Shown: positions 44,538 to 54,700 of the stretch, piece by piece | How the letters are laid out: every line of letters begins with the position of its first letter | Position numbering within the stretch: the stretch's first letter is position 1 | NCBI GenBank assembly: GCA_011947345.1 | Contig: JAAVTG010000347.1 | Span: forward strand, 62,001 to 126,000 | From: Phytophthora quininea | Lineage: Eukaryota > Oomycota > Peronosporomycetes > Peronosporales > Peronosporaceae | Reading direction: 5' to 3' | DNA length: 64,000 bases | Notes under the pieces: model-generated | Database searches by the model: none | Told to the model about the DNA's origin: nothing | What the model saw: only the letters and a program-made list of their open reading frames with translations | Position numbers and translations under genes: made by a program

Positions 44538-45724
44538 TTATGCAGCTGATACTGCACCAGTCAGCAAATTGTTCCTGATGTTGACGACGAGGGCAGCTCC
44601 ACGACTCGCAAATTGAGACACCAGCTCCTGCATCTGGACGTGGCCTCGTTCACCGATGAAATTCTGGGACAAATCCACAAATGCGAGGCGGGAGCTTCCA
44701 GGCAGAGCGAGCGCGTCGTACAGACTCGAGACAGCATCGTCCGAGATGCAGTTGCCGACTAACGACAGTGACTGCAGCCGTGGAAATCGGCTGGATGACC
44801 CCACCAGCACCTCCGCCACTTGTTTAGTGATGTGGTCCTTGAGCCCCATCGAGTAGCAAAAGTTGAGCGAAAATGTCGACAACTTCGGCAGCTCTGCGTT
44901 GCCTAAAGCTAGAAGAACACTGCGAACGAGCACGTTTCGAGAGATCAAGGCTTTCTCGTCCTGGAAGTTGAACTGCTCAGCTTGTGAGCATCCTGTCAGC
45001 GAGAAGCTCTTGAGATTGACGAAGCGCTTGAAGAAGAATGCGCGGTGAGCCGGGGACAACTTCAGCATCGCCGCCGTAGACACATCGATGGAGGTGACGA
45101 AGTTCGGGAGCTGGGTGACAGCTTGGGAGCAAGTGGCAGCGCAGTGAAGCACATCTGGAGCACTCAGGAACGAACAGACATGCTGAAGTAGATCGCTGTT
45201 GCCGTTGAAGAACAGTGGGCTGGAGCTCTGAGCTGCCACGAGACGAACACGCTTTCCGACGGGCGTGTCGTCTTCAATGGCACAGAATTTGCGCTTGCGG
45301 GTCGCAACCTCTTGGAGGATGAATTGCGCCTGCTCCTCTACAAACGCAGCATCTTCTACCGCTGCGAGGTTGTTTAGATGGAGCTTCACAACGAGCGAGT
45401 GCAGACGACGACTGAGAGTCTGCGGGTTGCGGTACTCCCACGCAGAGTAAGCCTGGCTGTAGAGCGCTAGCTCTGCTCGACGGCCGATGTACGAGATCTT
45501 GGCATCCACGCGGCCGTACTTGGACTTAAGTAGCACCAGTCTGCAGTGGCAAAGCTAAGTCAGTGTCAAGATCGAATTTCAGTCCTATCCATTGCTGTCG
45601 TACATGTGCAGCAGGACGGAGCGACGTGCCGACAGGTCGATGGAAGCGTGCCAGTCTTGCTTGGTGATTGGCGTGACGGTGGGCCATCTTGGGGCGGTGG
45701 GGGGCTGGCGGCTTGGGTACTCAT
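44538..45724 (-). CDS. KIX-like plus F-box plus leucine-rich repeat protein
   Basis: Two exons, 45604-45724 and 44538-45540, with a 63-bp intron; about 374 residues. The N-terminus after MSTQAASPP contains TKQDWHASIDLSARRSVLL, then VLLKSKYGR, ELALYSQAYSAWEYRNP and SRRLHSLVVKLH. This matches the three-helix KIX layout of Mediator-type and p300-type coactivators. The F-box-like part is NSDLLQHVCSFLSAPDVLH with CAATCSQAV. LRR-like segments follow (LKSFSLTGCS, LSTFSLNFCYSMG, LQSLSLVGNCISDD, LAFVDLSQNFIG). One base is missing in the run of six G on plus at 45699-45704. A substrate adaptor of an SCF ligase that docks on a transcription activator is a reasonable inference. Confidence 0.7.
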
Positions 45725-46117
45725 GGTCGAGTGGGGGATAGCTGGGGTAAATACTAGCGCACGACGGCGCAGTAAGTAGGGGGACTCCGACGGAGTAAAT
45801 TGAAGAATGCGCCTTTGATGGGCGTGAGTCATGGCTCGCAGCGACGCAGTGTTGACCAACGGGAGCTTGGCAAGGTGTCGTGCTCTCCCAACAGCAGGCG
45901 AGCCGCCCAGAATCAACGGAAAAGAGCAGCGCCAGCGGGTGCAACATTGCCATCGGATCCCTCGCGGCTTTGGTCCGACACACGTCACACATTGCGCCTG
46001 ACGTACTGTCGAAAACCAGCTGGACAGGTGCACAAAGTGGCACATGATTTCCAGCAATTACTCACCACAAAACTGAGTGCCACTCTCATCGTCGTAAGCA
46101 ATCCGCCACAAAAGACG

Positions 46118-47467
46118 ATGAACAGCTCCGAGGCGCACGCGTATCTGGGCGTGCTGGAGGCTGTGGAGAACCCCGCGCTGTCCTTCTTCCCCGAGCGGAC
46201 AGCGCTGACCCTGCCGCTCATTTACCTGCCGGATATTGTGCGTTTACGTAGCCGTAGCCCAAATGTAATACATGCCAACTAAAATATCCTTATATCGATT
46301 TGTATTTCCTGCAGGTGCTGTTCCCGGGGACGATCTGCCGCTGCGAATGCTGTCGAGCTCCTTACACGGAGATATCCGAGAGATGTTGGCCAGTGAGGGA
46401 TCGTTATTAGCAGTATTGGCGCCACACCAGACAGGAAACGAGTTCGGAACGACCGTCCGAGTGGAGCGGCTCAGTGTGGAAGATCACGGCGTCGTCCTGA
46501 CTGGAGCTGCTCGGCAGAGGTTCATACTAAAGAGAAGAGTGAGGTCGCAGCCTGGTGTCCAAGGTCTGTGGGGTGTAGTGGAGATACTGCCACTAGCCCG
46601 AGCTCCTCGGATCCCCCTCGACTCGTTGAGTTGGTGTCGAGAAGGGGAGAAGAAGAGCAGGAAAAGGAGCTTACGGAGACTGCAAGGACGGCAGTATCCA
46701 GCCTATTGGGGGCGCAGTGTATACGCGCTGTACGACGCTAAAGTGCTGGTGAGGAAGATCCAGAACATGCTGCTGTCGAATATTCACGGGAGTGGTTCCG
46801 CCATCCCAGGACGGCGAGGGGGCAAGAAGATGGCGACGATAAGGCGGCGCTGGTCCACTACTTGGCGCTGCCCAGCGACCGACAAGATCCAAATCTGTTT
46901 GCATACTGGGTCGCAGGGAACTTGCCGATTGATACGTCTCAACGGCTGGAGTTATTGCGAATGGATTCGACGGTGCGGCTGCTGCGTCGTGAGATCGAAC
47001 TACTGCAGCAGGTTGAGGAAGACATCTTTTGCTCCATGTGCGGCTCGTTTCTCGCCAACACGCGCGAGATCTTCACTATGACGGCACGGGGCGCTGCTGG
47101 TGGCACGTTCGTAAACCCCGGAGGACACGTCTTTCAGGTCCTTACGTTGCGAGATGTGAATCAAGAACGCGTTTTCGTGGACTTGATGCGGAGCACAGAG
47201 GACACCTGGTTTGCCGGGTACGCGTGGAGTATTGCGCACTGCAACACTTGCTACTCGCACCTCGGCTGGCGGTTCGACCGTGTAGACTCGACGCTCCAAC
47301 CTGCCACGTTCTTCGGCTTCAGACGATCATCACTCACGCGTTCTCGAGCGCAGATGCATCGACGGGCCCGTTTCGACAGCGACGACAACGACATGGCGTC
47401 TTTGGGCTCCGATGACAACTCGGATACTCCCATTGAAGAGATGCCTCTACTGCTATCGGCAGACTGA
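46118..47467 (+). CDS. CRBN: Cereblon homologue (Lon N-terminal plus CULT domain)
   Basis: Two exons, 46118-46237 and 46315-47467 (77-bp intron), about 424 residues (human 442). The Lon-like N-terminal domain has LTLPLIYLPDIVLFPG and LPLRMLSSS. The C-terminal CULT domain has CSMCGSFLANTREIFTMT, GGTFVNPGGHVFQVLTL and STEDTWFAGYAWSIAHCNTC, then SHLGWRFDR. It keeps the CxxC zinc pairs and the tryptophans that form the cage for cyclic imide ligands. One G is missing at 46326-46329 (VLFPGDDLP) and one at 46788-46790 (IHGEWFRHP). Cereblon is the substrate receptor of a CRL4 ubiquitin ligase; a DDB1 partner is expected but not in the window. Confidence 0.92.
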
Positions 47468-47592
47468 GGAGAGCACGTTTGGTGATGAGACTGCCGGTGT
47501 GATGTTTTTGTATTGTTTTTATTGTATGTGCAAGGACGACCATCTACAAGATCACCATGGCATGGAGCTTTCCGTCGTCAGCTCGTGGTCGC

Positions 47593-48267
47593 TCAGTTGT
47601 CGGACACGATCCACGAGTCCACAGAGCGCTCGTAGTTGGAGATCTCCTCGGGCTTGAACCACATGGTGATCTCGTGCTTGGCCGAGTCGGGCCCGTCCGA
47701 GCCGTGAACGAGGTTGCGGCCCGTGGAGATGCAGTTGTCTCCACGCAGCGTGCCAGGCGCGGCCTGGTTGGGGTTGGTGGCGCCCAAGATCTTGCGGCCC
47801 GTGAGGATCACGTCCGTGCCCTCCCACACCATGCAGACGATGGGGCCCGACGTGAAGTACTTGACGAGGCCCGGGAAGAACGGGCGCTCGCTCAGGTCGG
47901 CGTAGTGGGCCTTGGCGCGGGCCTCGGTGGCCGTCATGAGCTTCATGCCCACGAGCTTGTAGCCCTTCTTCTCGAAGCGGCCGATGACCTCGCTGATCAG
48001 ACCACGCTCCACGCCGTCGGGCTTGATGGCGATGAACGTGCGCTCCTTGGAGGTGCCGGGCACGCCGGCCAGCGGCGCGGCGGGGATCGGCTTGCTCTGG
48101 GCCGCGGGGGCCGACGCCAGCGCCAGCGCCGTCACGCCAGCAGCCACCGCAACAGCAGCAGGAGTCTTGAAGGACGAGGCGGAGGCGGAGCGAGCCTGCG
48201 TGGCGATGGAGCGCACGGAGGAGCTCTTGGCGGCGGCGGCGACACGGCGGGACACGCGGGCGAACAT
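47593..48267 (-). CDS. NDK: Nucleoside diphosphate kinase, mitochondrial
   Basis: An intact gene of 224 residues. An Ala-, Arg- and Ser-rich presequence ([18 protein letters not shown]) and a hydrophobic stretch ([18 protein letters not shown]) precede the NDPK domain. The catalytic domain has [57 protein letters not shown] and the active-site histidine motif [16 protein letters not shown]. It transfers the gamma phosphate between nucleoside di- and triphosphates. The start is the first ATG; the frame continues upstream without another. The presequence suggests the matrix or intermembrane space. Confidence 0.96.
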   Translation of the reverse strand: MFARVSRRVAAAAKSSSVRSIATQARSASASSFKTPAAVAVAAGVTALALASAPAAQSKPIPAAPLAGVPGTSKERTFIAIKPDGVERGLISEVIGRFEKKGYKLVGMKLMTATEARAKAHYADLSERPFFPGLVKYFTSGPIVCMVWEGTDVILTGRKILGATNPNQAAPGTLRGDNCISTGRNLVHGSDGPDSAKHEITMWFKPEEISNYERSVDSWIVSDN

Positions 48268-48555
48268 CTTGGCGGAGATTTGTGCGGTTGGGAGCAAAAG
48301 CTGAAGTGACGTCGAAAGATCGGCGAGACCGTCGGATTGTGGGCAAGGAGTTAAATCGCGCTCACTTGCGTTTACTATGAGAAGGCGCCGTCATTTGGAA
48401 ACATGCGGACTGTTTATTTGTATTTTGAAACAGATGGCGATGAATTCGTGGTAAGTTTTAGGCAAGGTTTTAATCTTTACTAGACATTTGTATACGTTAC
48501 TCGAACTTTGTATGCCGCTCGTTTGGATCGGCTGGTCATTATCGAGTTGGTGAAG

Positions 48556-48930
48556 ATGAGCAAGGACGAGAGCGAGCAGCGCAAGGAGGAGGCCGAGGAG
48601 CACTCGGACGAGGAGGAGGCGCCGCAGGAGACGGTCAAGAGCAAGAAGGACGAGAGCAGCGCCATGCAGAAGCTCACGGACGAGGTGGAGGAGAAGCAGA
48701 TGGACGGCAACAAGATGCGCGAGGCCTTCCAGAAGCTGCTCAAGCAGGCCGAGGCCGACAAGGAGGCCGAGCGCCAGCTGGAGAAAAAGCTGGCGGCCGT
48801 CAAGGTCAGCAAGGACGACGTGGCGCTCGTGGCGCAGGAGATGGAGCTCACCCCGCAGCAGGCGGACCGCAAGCTGCGCGAAGCCGACGGAGACGTCGAG
48901 AAGTGCCTCAAGACCCTCATTGCGGCCTGA
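48556..48930 (+). CDS. HYPK: HYPK-like protein with NAC-alpha-type UBA domain
   Basis: An intact gene of 124 residues. A highly charged, Glu- and Lys-rich N-terminal half contains KLTDEVEEKQMDGNKMREA and a helix QKLLKQAEADKEAERQLEK. The C-terminal UBA-like domain reads VKVSKDDVALVAQEMELTP and then QADRKLREADGDVEKCLKTL. In HYPK this domain binds and restrains the NatA N-terminal acetyltransferase at the ribosome. Nascent polypeptide-associated complex alpha subunits share the UBA, but the NAC beta-barrel is absent, which favours HYPK. Confidence 0.8.
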   Translation: MSKDESEQRKEEAEEHSDEEEAPQETVKSKKDESSAMQKLTDEVEEKQMDGNKMREAFQKLLKQAEADKEAERQLEKKLAAVKVSKDDVALVAQEMELTPQQADRKLREADGDVEKCLKTLIAA

Positions 48931-49187
48931 ATTTGACCCCTTTTAGTGGGTTAAGATGGACCGGGTGAGTCTTCCTTATTGTGAAGATGTCAATAGACTG
49001 TGACTCTTTTTTTTAAGCTGGCGGGGCTGGACTTTAGGAAGTTGCTGTTCTTGTATTGGAGTGATGCTTGTGTGCGTGTTTATGGAATGTTTGCCTTATT
49101 GTACTTACACGCGTGTGGATTGATTTTGCTAACTTGTGTGTTGCGACCGGTGCTACATCCATGAACATTTCGACGGTGAACACTCTC

Positions 49188-51124
49188 CTATTTATTCGAG
49201 AAGCTGGCTGGGCCGCTCGAGAGTTTCCGTCGTGCGTGGGATTTCTGGATGGTGCTCATCATGCGCTCAAGTTGCATGTGCTTCATGTCGACGTGACCGG
49301 GGCGCAGCACTTGGAGCGAGTCGCGGAAGTGGTGACATGCAGCTACTAACCGCGAGCCTTTCCGGTTGGTGTGAGGGTCTAGCGCATCGACAATGTTCTG
49401 GAAGTGGGGACTCTTCTTGAAGCGGGGAAAACTGTCTTTGACCATCAGCCGCATGATCTCTTCGAAAGCCTCGTCGAAGAATGTGGCCTCTACTGCCTCA
49501 GTTGGCGCCATGCTGTCCATGCTCTCAAGGATACCATCGCGTATTCCTGACGGGAGGTTGACTTCTTTTGGCGAATCGGGCTGGATGTATCGCTCCCGGA
49601 TTTGCTTCGACATCTCCCGTCGCGCTTCGCTATCGTTTACGACTCGGAACTTCTCCACGTCCAAGAAAAAGAGGAAGTTTTCATCGCTGTGCTCGGCTTC
49701 AAGGAATGCCTGGAAGCGTTGCGTCAAGACACCATGGCGCAGAACGCTGGCAAAGTCGCATCGTTCACCGAACCAAGCAATATTCGCCGCTGCTCCGGCT
49801 GAAGGGAACTCGTAGAATAGTTCCTGGATTTGGGAGAATGGACACGTCAGCAACACTGCCGCTGAACGCGCGACTACTCTTCCCCGGATCATGTTCATCC
49901 GCTCGAACGTGAATGGCCCCACGTAGCACCCGGGTGTTAGAAATACCGTGTTATCGGCGTGAGTGTGGCCATACCTGCTGACTTTCCTGTTGCTGGACGC
50001 GATCTCGAGCGCGCCATAAACCAAGAACACGAACCTCGGGTCGATTGTGTCGCGCTCATCAAGCTGACGTGTTACAACATCGCCCTTGTGGACCTGGTCC
50101 TCGATTTCAAGTTCGTGGCTGAAGCGTATCATTCGCTCGCTAGGGATTGACTCGAAGAACGGTAGAACACCGCTCATTATTGCCTTCAGCAGAAGTCGCT
50201 CTTTCAAAAGCTTGTTGACGCTCACCTTCACATCAGGACATTGATCCAGAAGAGTATGGAAGGCCTTTTTTCGATACTCATCAACATGCAGCTCTCCGAT
50301 GCCTTTACGGTGGCTGCCCGCGGGATATTGATGAGTAGCGACATTTCGCCGAAGAACGATCCTGCCTCGAGTTTTGCGAGAGGTCCAGTTGCCCGAGAAC
50401 TTGTCACTTCGACGGAGCCTGCCAACGTGACGAACATTTGTGTGTTGATACCTTCGTCTTCCCTGAAAATGACGCTGTTGCTCGGGTATACGCGGATACT
50501 CGACATCTCAGTGAGCATGGCAAGTTTATCCTGGGGCAAGTTCGCGAAGAACGGAATGGTTGCAAGAATTTCGATAAAGTCTGCGTTCGTGAGCGCATTC
50601 AGAGACGAGTCTTTCTTTCCGTTGGTACCCTCCGAAAGAGATTGCGGTGATAGCAGTAGATAACGAGATTGGGTCTGGACTTCTATGCGGCTACATAGGA
50701 CAGACTGGAGCAAGACTTCATCACCCGTGCCTTCAGTCACGTATCGACACACAATCTCCTTCTCGGATTTCCAGAACAAGAATACCTCGGACGTCAGCAG
50801 CACTTCATCCTCAATCGGGCTATCATCATGGTGCGGAACAAGCGGTCTTGATCGTCCTTGGGGCATGAACGCTCGAAGGCTGAGGAGATTCTTGCCGCTT
50901 GCATCGTAGAGACTAACGCGCCCGTCGAAGATAACAGCAAGCTGACCGGATTGAGCTGGAATCGAAGACCGGTGACTGCTGTCTCCGTCCATTTTCCGGA
51001 CTTGTGCGTGGCGATACATTGTCTGCACATTGTCGGCACCGATGAGCTGGAGGAACAGGCTGCCTTCGAAAACGCGTCGTACATCGGCGAAGTTGCTGCT
51101 TTGGGTACCGCATACACTGCCCAT
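49188..51124 (-). CDS. Cyclic-nucleotide-binding and RGS domain protein, N-myristoylation motif
   Basis: About 645 residues. The ATG at 51124 gives MGSVCGTQSS, a strong N-myristoylation site with a neighbouring cysteine for palmitoylation. A degenerate cNMP-like region comes first. A canonical domain follows (FFANLPQDKLAMLTEM, SNSVIFREDEG, GSFFGEMSLLINIPRAATV), then a further one (GVLPFFESIPSERMIRF). A C-terminal RGS domain reads FQAFLEAEHSDENFLFFLD, then IRERYIQPDS and VKDSFPRFKKSPHFQNIV. One base is missing in the run of six T on plus at 50266-50271. RGS domains speed GTP hydrolysis by G-alpha, so this would link cyclic nucleotides to G-protein shut-off at the membrane (inference). Confidence 0.88.
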
Positions 51125-51702
51125 GCTGCTGTCCCACTGCACCACATCCACGGGCAAGTTGGTGGAGGAGTGTGGAAAACTTTACCAGCACATATAGAGA
51201 GTGGACACCTATTTTCAACCAAAACGCGTGCTGCAATTACATCAGCTGACAAACAACCTGGGATTGTGCAGATATCGGATCCATTTAGGATTGAAGCGAT
51301 AGATACGACGAGCAGAATCATTGATTCATTCGAGTCGTTCGACGAATGGCTTTGGATAATCGTGGGAATATTGATGCTGGTGCGCTCAGGGCATGTCGGC
51401 TCGATTTGAAACATATTTTCTGGAGACATGGTCCAAGCCTATTCCTGGTGAAAAGACCGTGTGAAGAGCTTTATGTAACTCCTGTTTGGTTTGGCCGCGC
51501 CGCGTCGGATCAAACCATCGACCACGGACTGCGCTTCTTGCTACGGCTCAACGCCCGGGACCATCGAGACCTCCTGCCTCTCGCGAGAGCTCAAGCGACT
51601 GCCAGGCAGAATTAAGCGCGGATTTGCGGTCGCGCCGGCAGCTCCTGGTGGTTCCTTGGAAAGGATGCATTTGCGCTGATTCCAGACTTGCCCCGCTCGA
51701 CT
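51125..51702. other. Divergent intergenic region between RGS and Ca2+ channel genes
   Basis: About 580 bases with no recognisable gene on either strand; presumed promoters for both genes. No palindromes or repeats stand out. Confidence 0.5.
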
Positions 51703-54700
51703 ATGACCCCTCCACCAGAAGCAGGGGCTGTATCACAGAAACAAGCGCAGACCAACAATGTGCCGCAGCAAAGGCGACTCGGCTACTCCGAGGCTCCACA
51801 CGTGGTGAGGATAGAGTATTATTGGTATCAAAATGATGCTGGGTTTACATGGTTCTATTTGTCTAGGGATTCGGCGCAGATTATCTCATATTTCGCTTCG
51901 TGCCAAGACGCAACTTGCTGAGGCGGATTTGTGCTCGAATTGTCACGCACAGATACTTTGATCGCTTGATTATTTTGGTTATCTTAACGAACTCGGTTAC
52001 GCTGGGGATGTCGGACTTTTCCGTGGTGGACGCACAATTGAATCCGATTAGTACGGGGAAACAGTTCGTCAACGGCGTTCTAGTGGACGCGTATTCTCCT
52101 TACAATAAGATTATAGAAGTCTCGGAACTGCCGTTCACCATCACATTCGCTGTTGAATGTGTGCTCAAGATCATCGCCATGGGGATCGGCGGCAAAAACT
52201 CGTACTACCACGACTCCTGGAACATCCTGGACTTCCTCGTCGTAATAACTAGGTATCGGGTGTGTGTTGTCTCTCCTATAAGGTGGTGACTACTCTAACA
52301 TTTATGTTGTCTTGTCAACGTTGTAGTGTTATTGATGTCTTCTTGCCGCACAACATGTCGAACGTTTCCGCTTTCCGAACGATTCGCGTTCTTCGACCGC
52401 TGCGATCGCTCTCGGTTATCCCAGGAATGCGACTGCTTATCTCGGCGCTCCTAAAGGCTCTACCCGCGCTCGGAAATGTGGTGATACTCCAGATTTTCGT
52501 ATTTTTCATTTTTGGGATTCTAGGCATCCAACTTTTCGGGGAAGTATGAATCACAGATGTCGTTTGACGGCGTTTCCAGTTCGGCTACCGCTGGACGACA
52601 CTGGTAGCAACACCATTTGGCCGGTTCCAAATGACTATCTTCAGAAAGTCCTAGACGATCAAGAATCGTACAAGTGTCTTGACGCTGAATTGTTCGACCT
52701 TGAGATTTATAACGGTCCCTTCACAAAAGAAACATCCCCGTGGCATACACCGCAGAATTGCTGGTGGCCGGTCGATGACAATGACCAATTACTCTGTGCG
52801 GGGCCTGGACAGCCTGGGAACCACCGATGTCAAGGCGGAACGACATGTGGTGCCGATTTTGACACCTTCGGAAATCCTCGATTTCAAAACAGTAAAGCGA
52901 TGGACTACGCGCTGTACAACGCAAATCTTGACTGGGGTTATACTACGTTCGACAACATCGGCGACGCGTTTTTCACGATATTCCAGTCCATCACGCAGGA
53001 AGGGTGGACAGGGATCATGTACATGGTAATGGATTCATCACAACCCACCATCGGCGCGATGTTCTTCATTGTCCTTATCATCTTTGCGTCATTCTTCTTG
53101 ATGAACCTGACCTTGGCGGTTATTACCGAAGAATTTAATCTAGACGAAACCCCGAGAGGTGCGGCGCCGACCGAGAAGAAGGATAAAGAGGAAGATAGAA
53201 TGAGTGTGGAAGCGAAGGATCTACGACCCTGGAGACATTGGCTGACAGCGATTGTATCGCACAAATTCTTTACGGGATTTATTACGGCTGCTATTGTCGC
53301 CAATACTGTTGTGCTTGCGTGCGATCACTATGGCATGTCCGATCAAATGGCGTCAGATCTGGAGATCGCGAACTTCGGGCTTTCCTGTATTTTCGTGGTT
53401 GAGATGCTTATGAAGTTGTCTGGTCTCGGGTTGAGGCAATACGCTCGCGACAAATTCAATTTGTTCGACGCCTTTATCGTGACGACTGGAATTCTCGAAA
53501 CGGTTGCAAATCCGCCATCGTTCATGTCAGCAAACCCTCCCAAAAAGGAGCCGTGTCAGCGTTGCGCGCATTTCGTCTCTTTCGCGTATTCCGAGTATTG
53601 AAATTATCCCGGGGTCTGAAATCTCTACGGGAGCTGTTGGAGATGATTGGGAGGGCTGTAGCAGTATTGCCAATTTTGGGGTCCTCCTTTTCATTTTTAT
53701 TTACATTTACGCGCTAGTAGGGATGCAGGTTGGGTAACCTCTCTTTTTGCCGTTGTTCGTGTAATTATTGACGCATGTGTCCTGTAAAACAGTTCTTTGG
53801 TAACACAATGCGCTATGATGACGAAGGGTACCCAACGCCGTATACTCTAGACGAGTTTTGGTATGGAACGGTAAGCCTCATGTTGCTTATAACTGCAAAT
53901 AATTTATAATGACGTGTTTCTCCTTTAATTTGGTGCGATTCAGACCCCGCGACTAAACTTTGACACTCTACTGTGGGCAGCGGTCACTGTATTTCAGGTC
54001 ATCACTGGTGAGAATTGGAACAACATCATGTACGATACCATTAGAGGCAATGGTAAGCTCGCGTCTGTCTATTTTATCTCTCTGGTGAGTCTACTTCTCC
54101 GTTGACTGCATTAATGTTAGCGGAAGGATGTTAAAGGTTGAGTTGTGGGTGTGATTGTACTAGGTAATTATGGGCGACTTCGTTTTAATGAATCTGTTCT
54201 TGGCGCTGTTGCTGGACAATTTTGGAGCGGACGATGAAGATCAAATCAAAGAAAAGGAAGAGGATACCCGAAGGCTGGCACAAAAAATGTCTGTGATGAC
54301 CATGAAAGTGACCCCATTTCAGAAATTGAGCGATCCGCTTCCCGATCCAGTTTACTAACCGTTTCAGCAGCATTTCCGATGGGTGCCAGGCGGCAGTCCA
54401 TACTTGAAATGGAAAATGAGGATGACGGGGATGAAGAAGACGTGAAGGTTGTGAACATGGAGACATTTGCGGATGAATTAACCCCTAGCGTGCCACTAGC
54501 GAAGACACTTTATATAGAACCGCCGTTGATCAAGCCTCCAATCGAGACAGGAAATGGAGTCGCTGGCAATCTGAATTCTCTGGGGAACGCTACGGGAGCA
54601 AACCGAAGAAAATCACTACGCGAAGTGTTGGAGGACAGAAGGAAGAGCCTCGTTACGAATTCGAGGCGAAGTGTCATGTCCGCACTTGGCCACGTCGACG

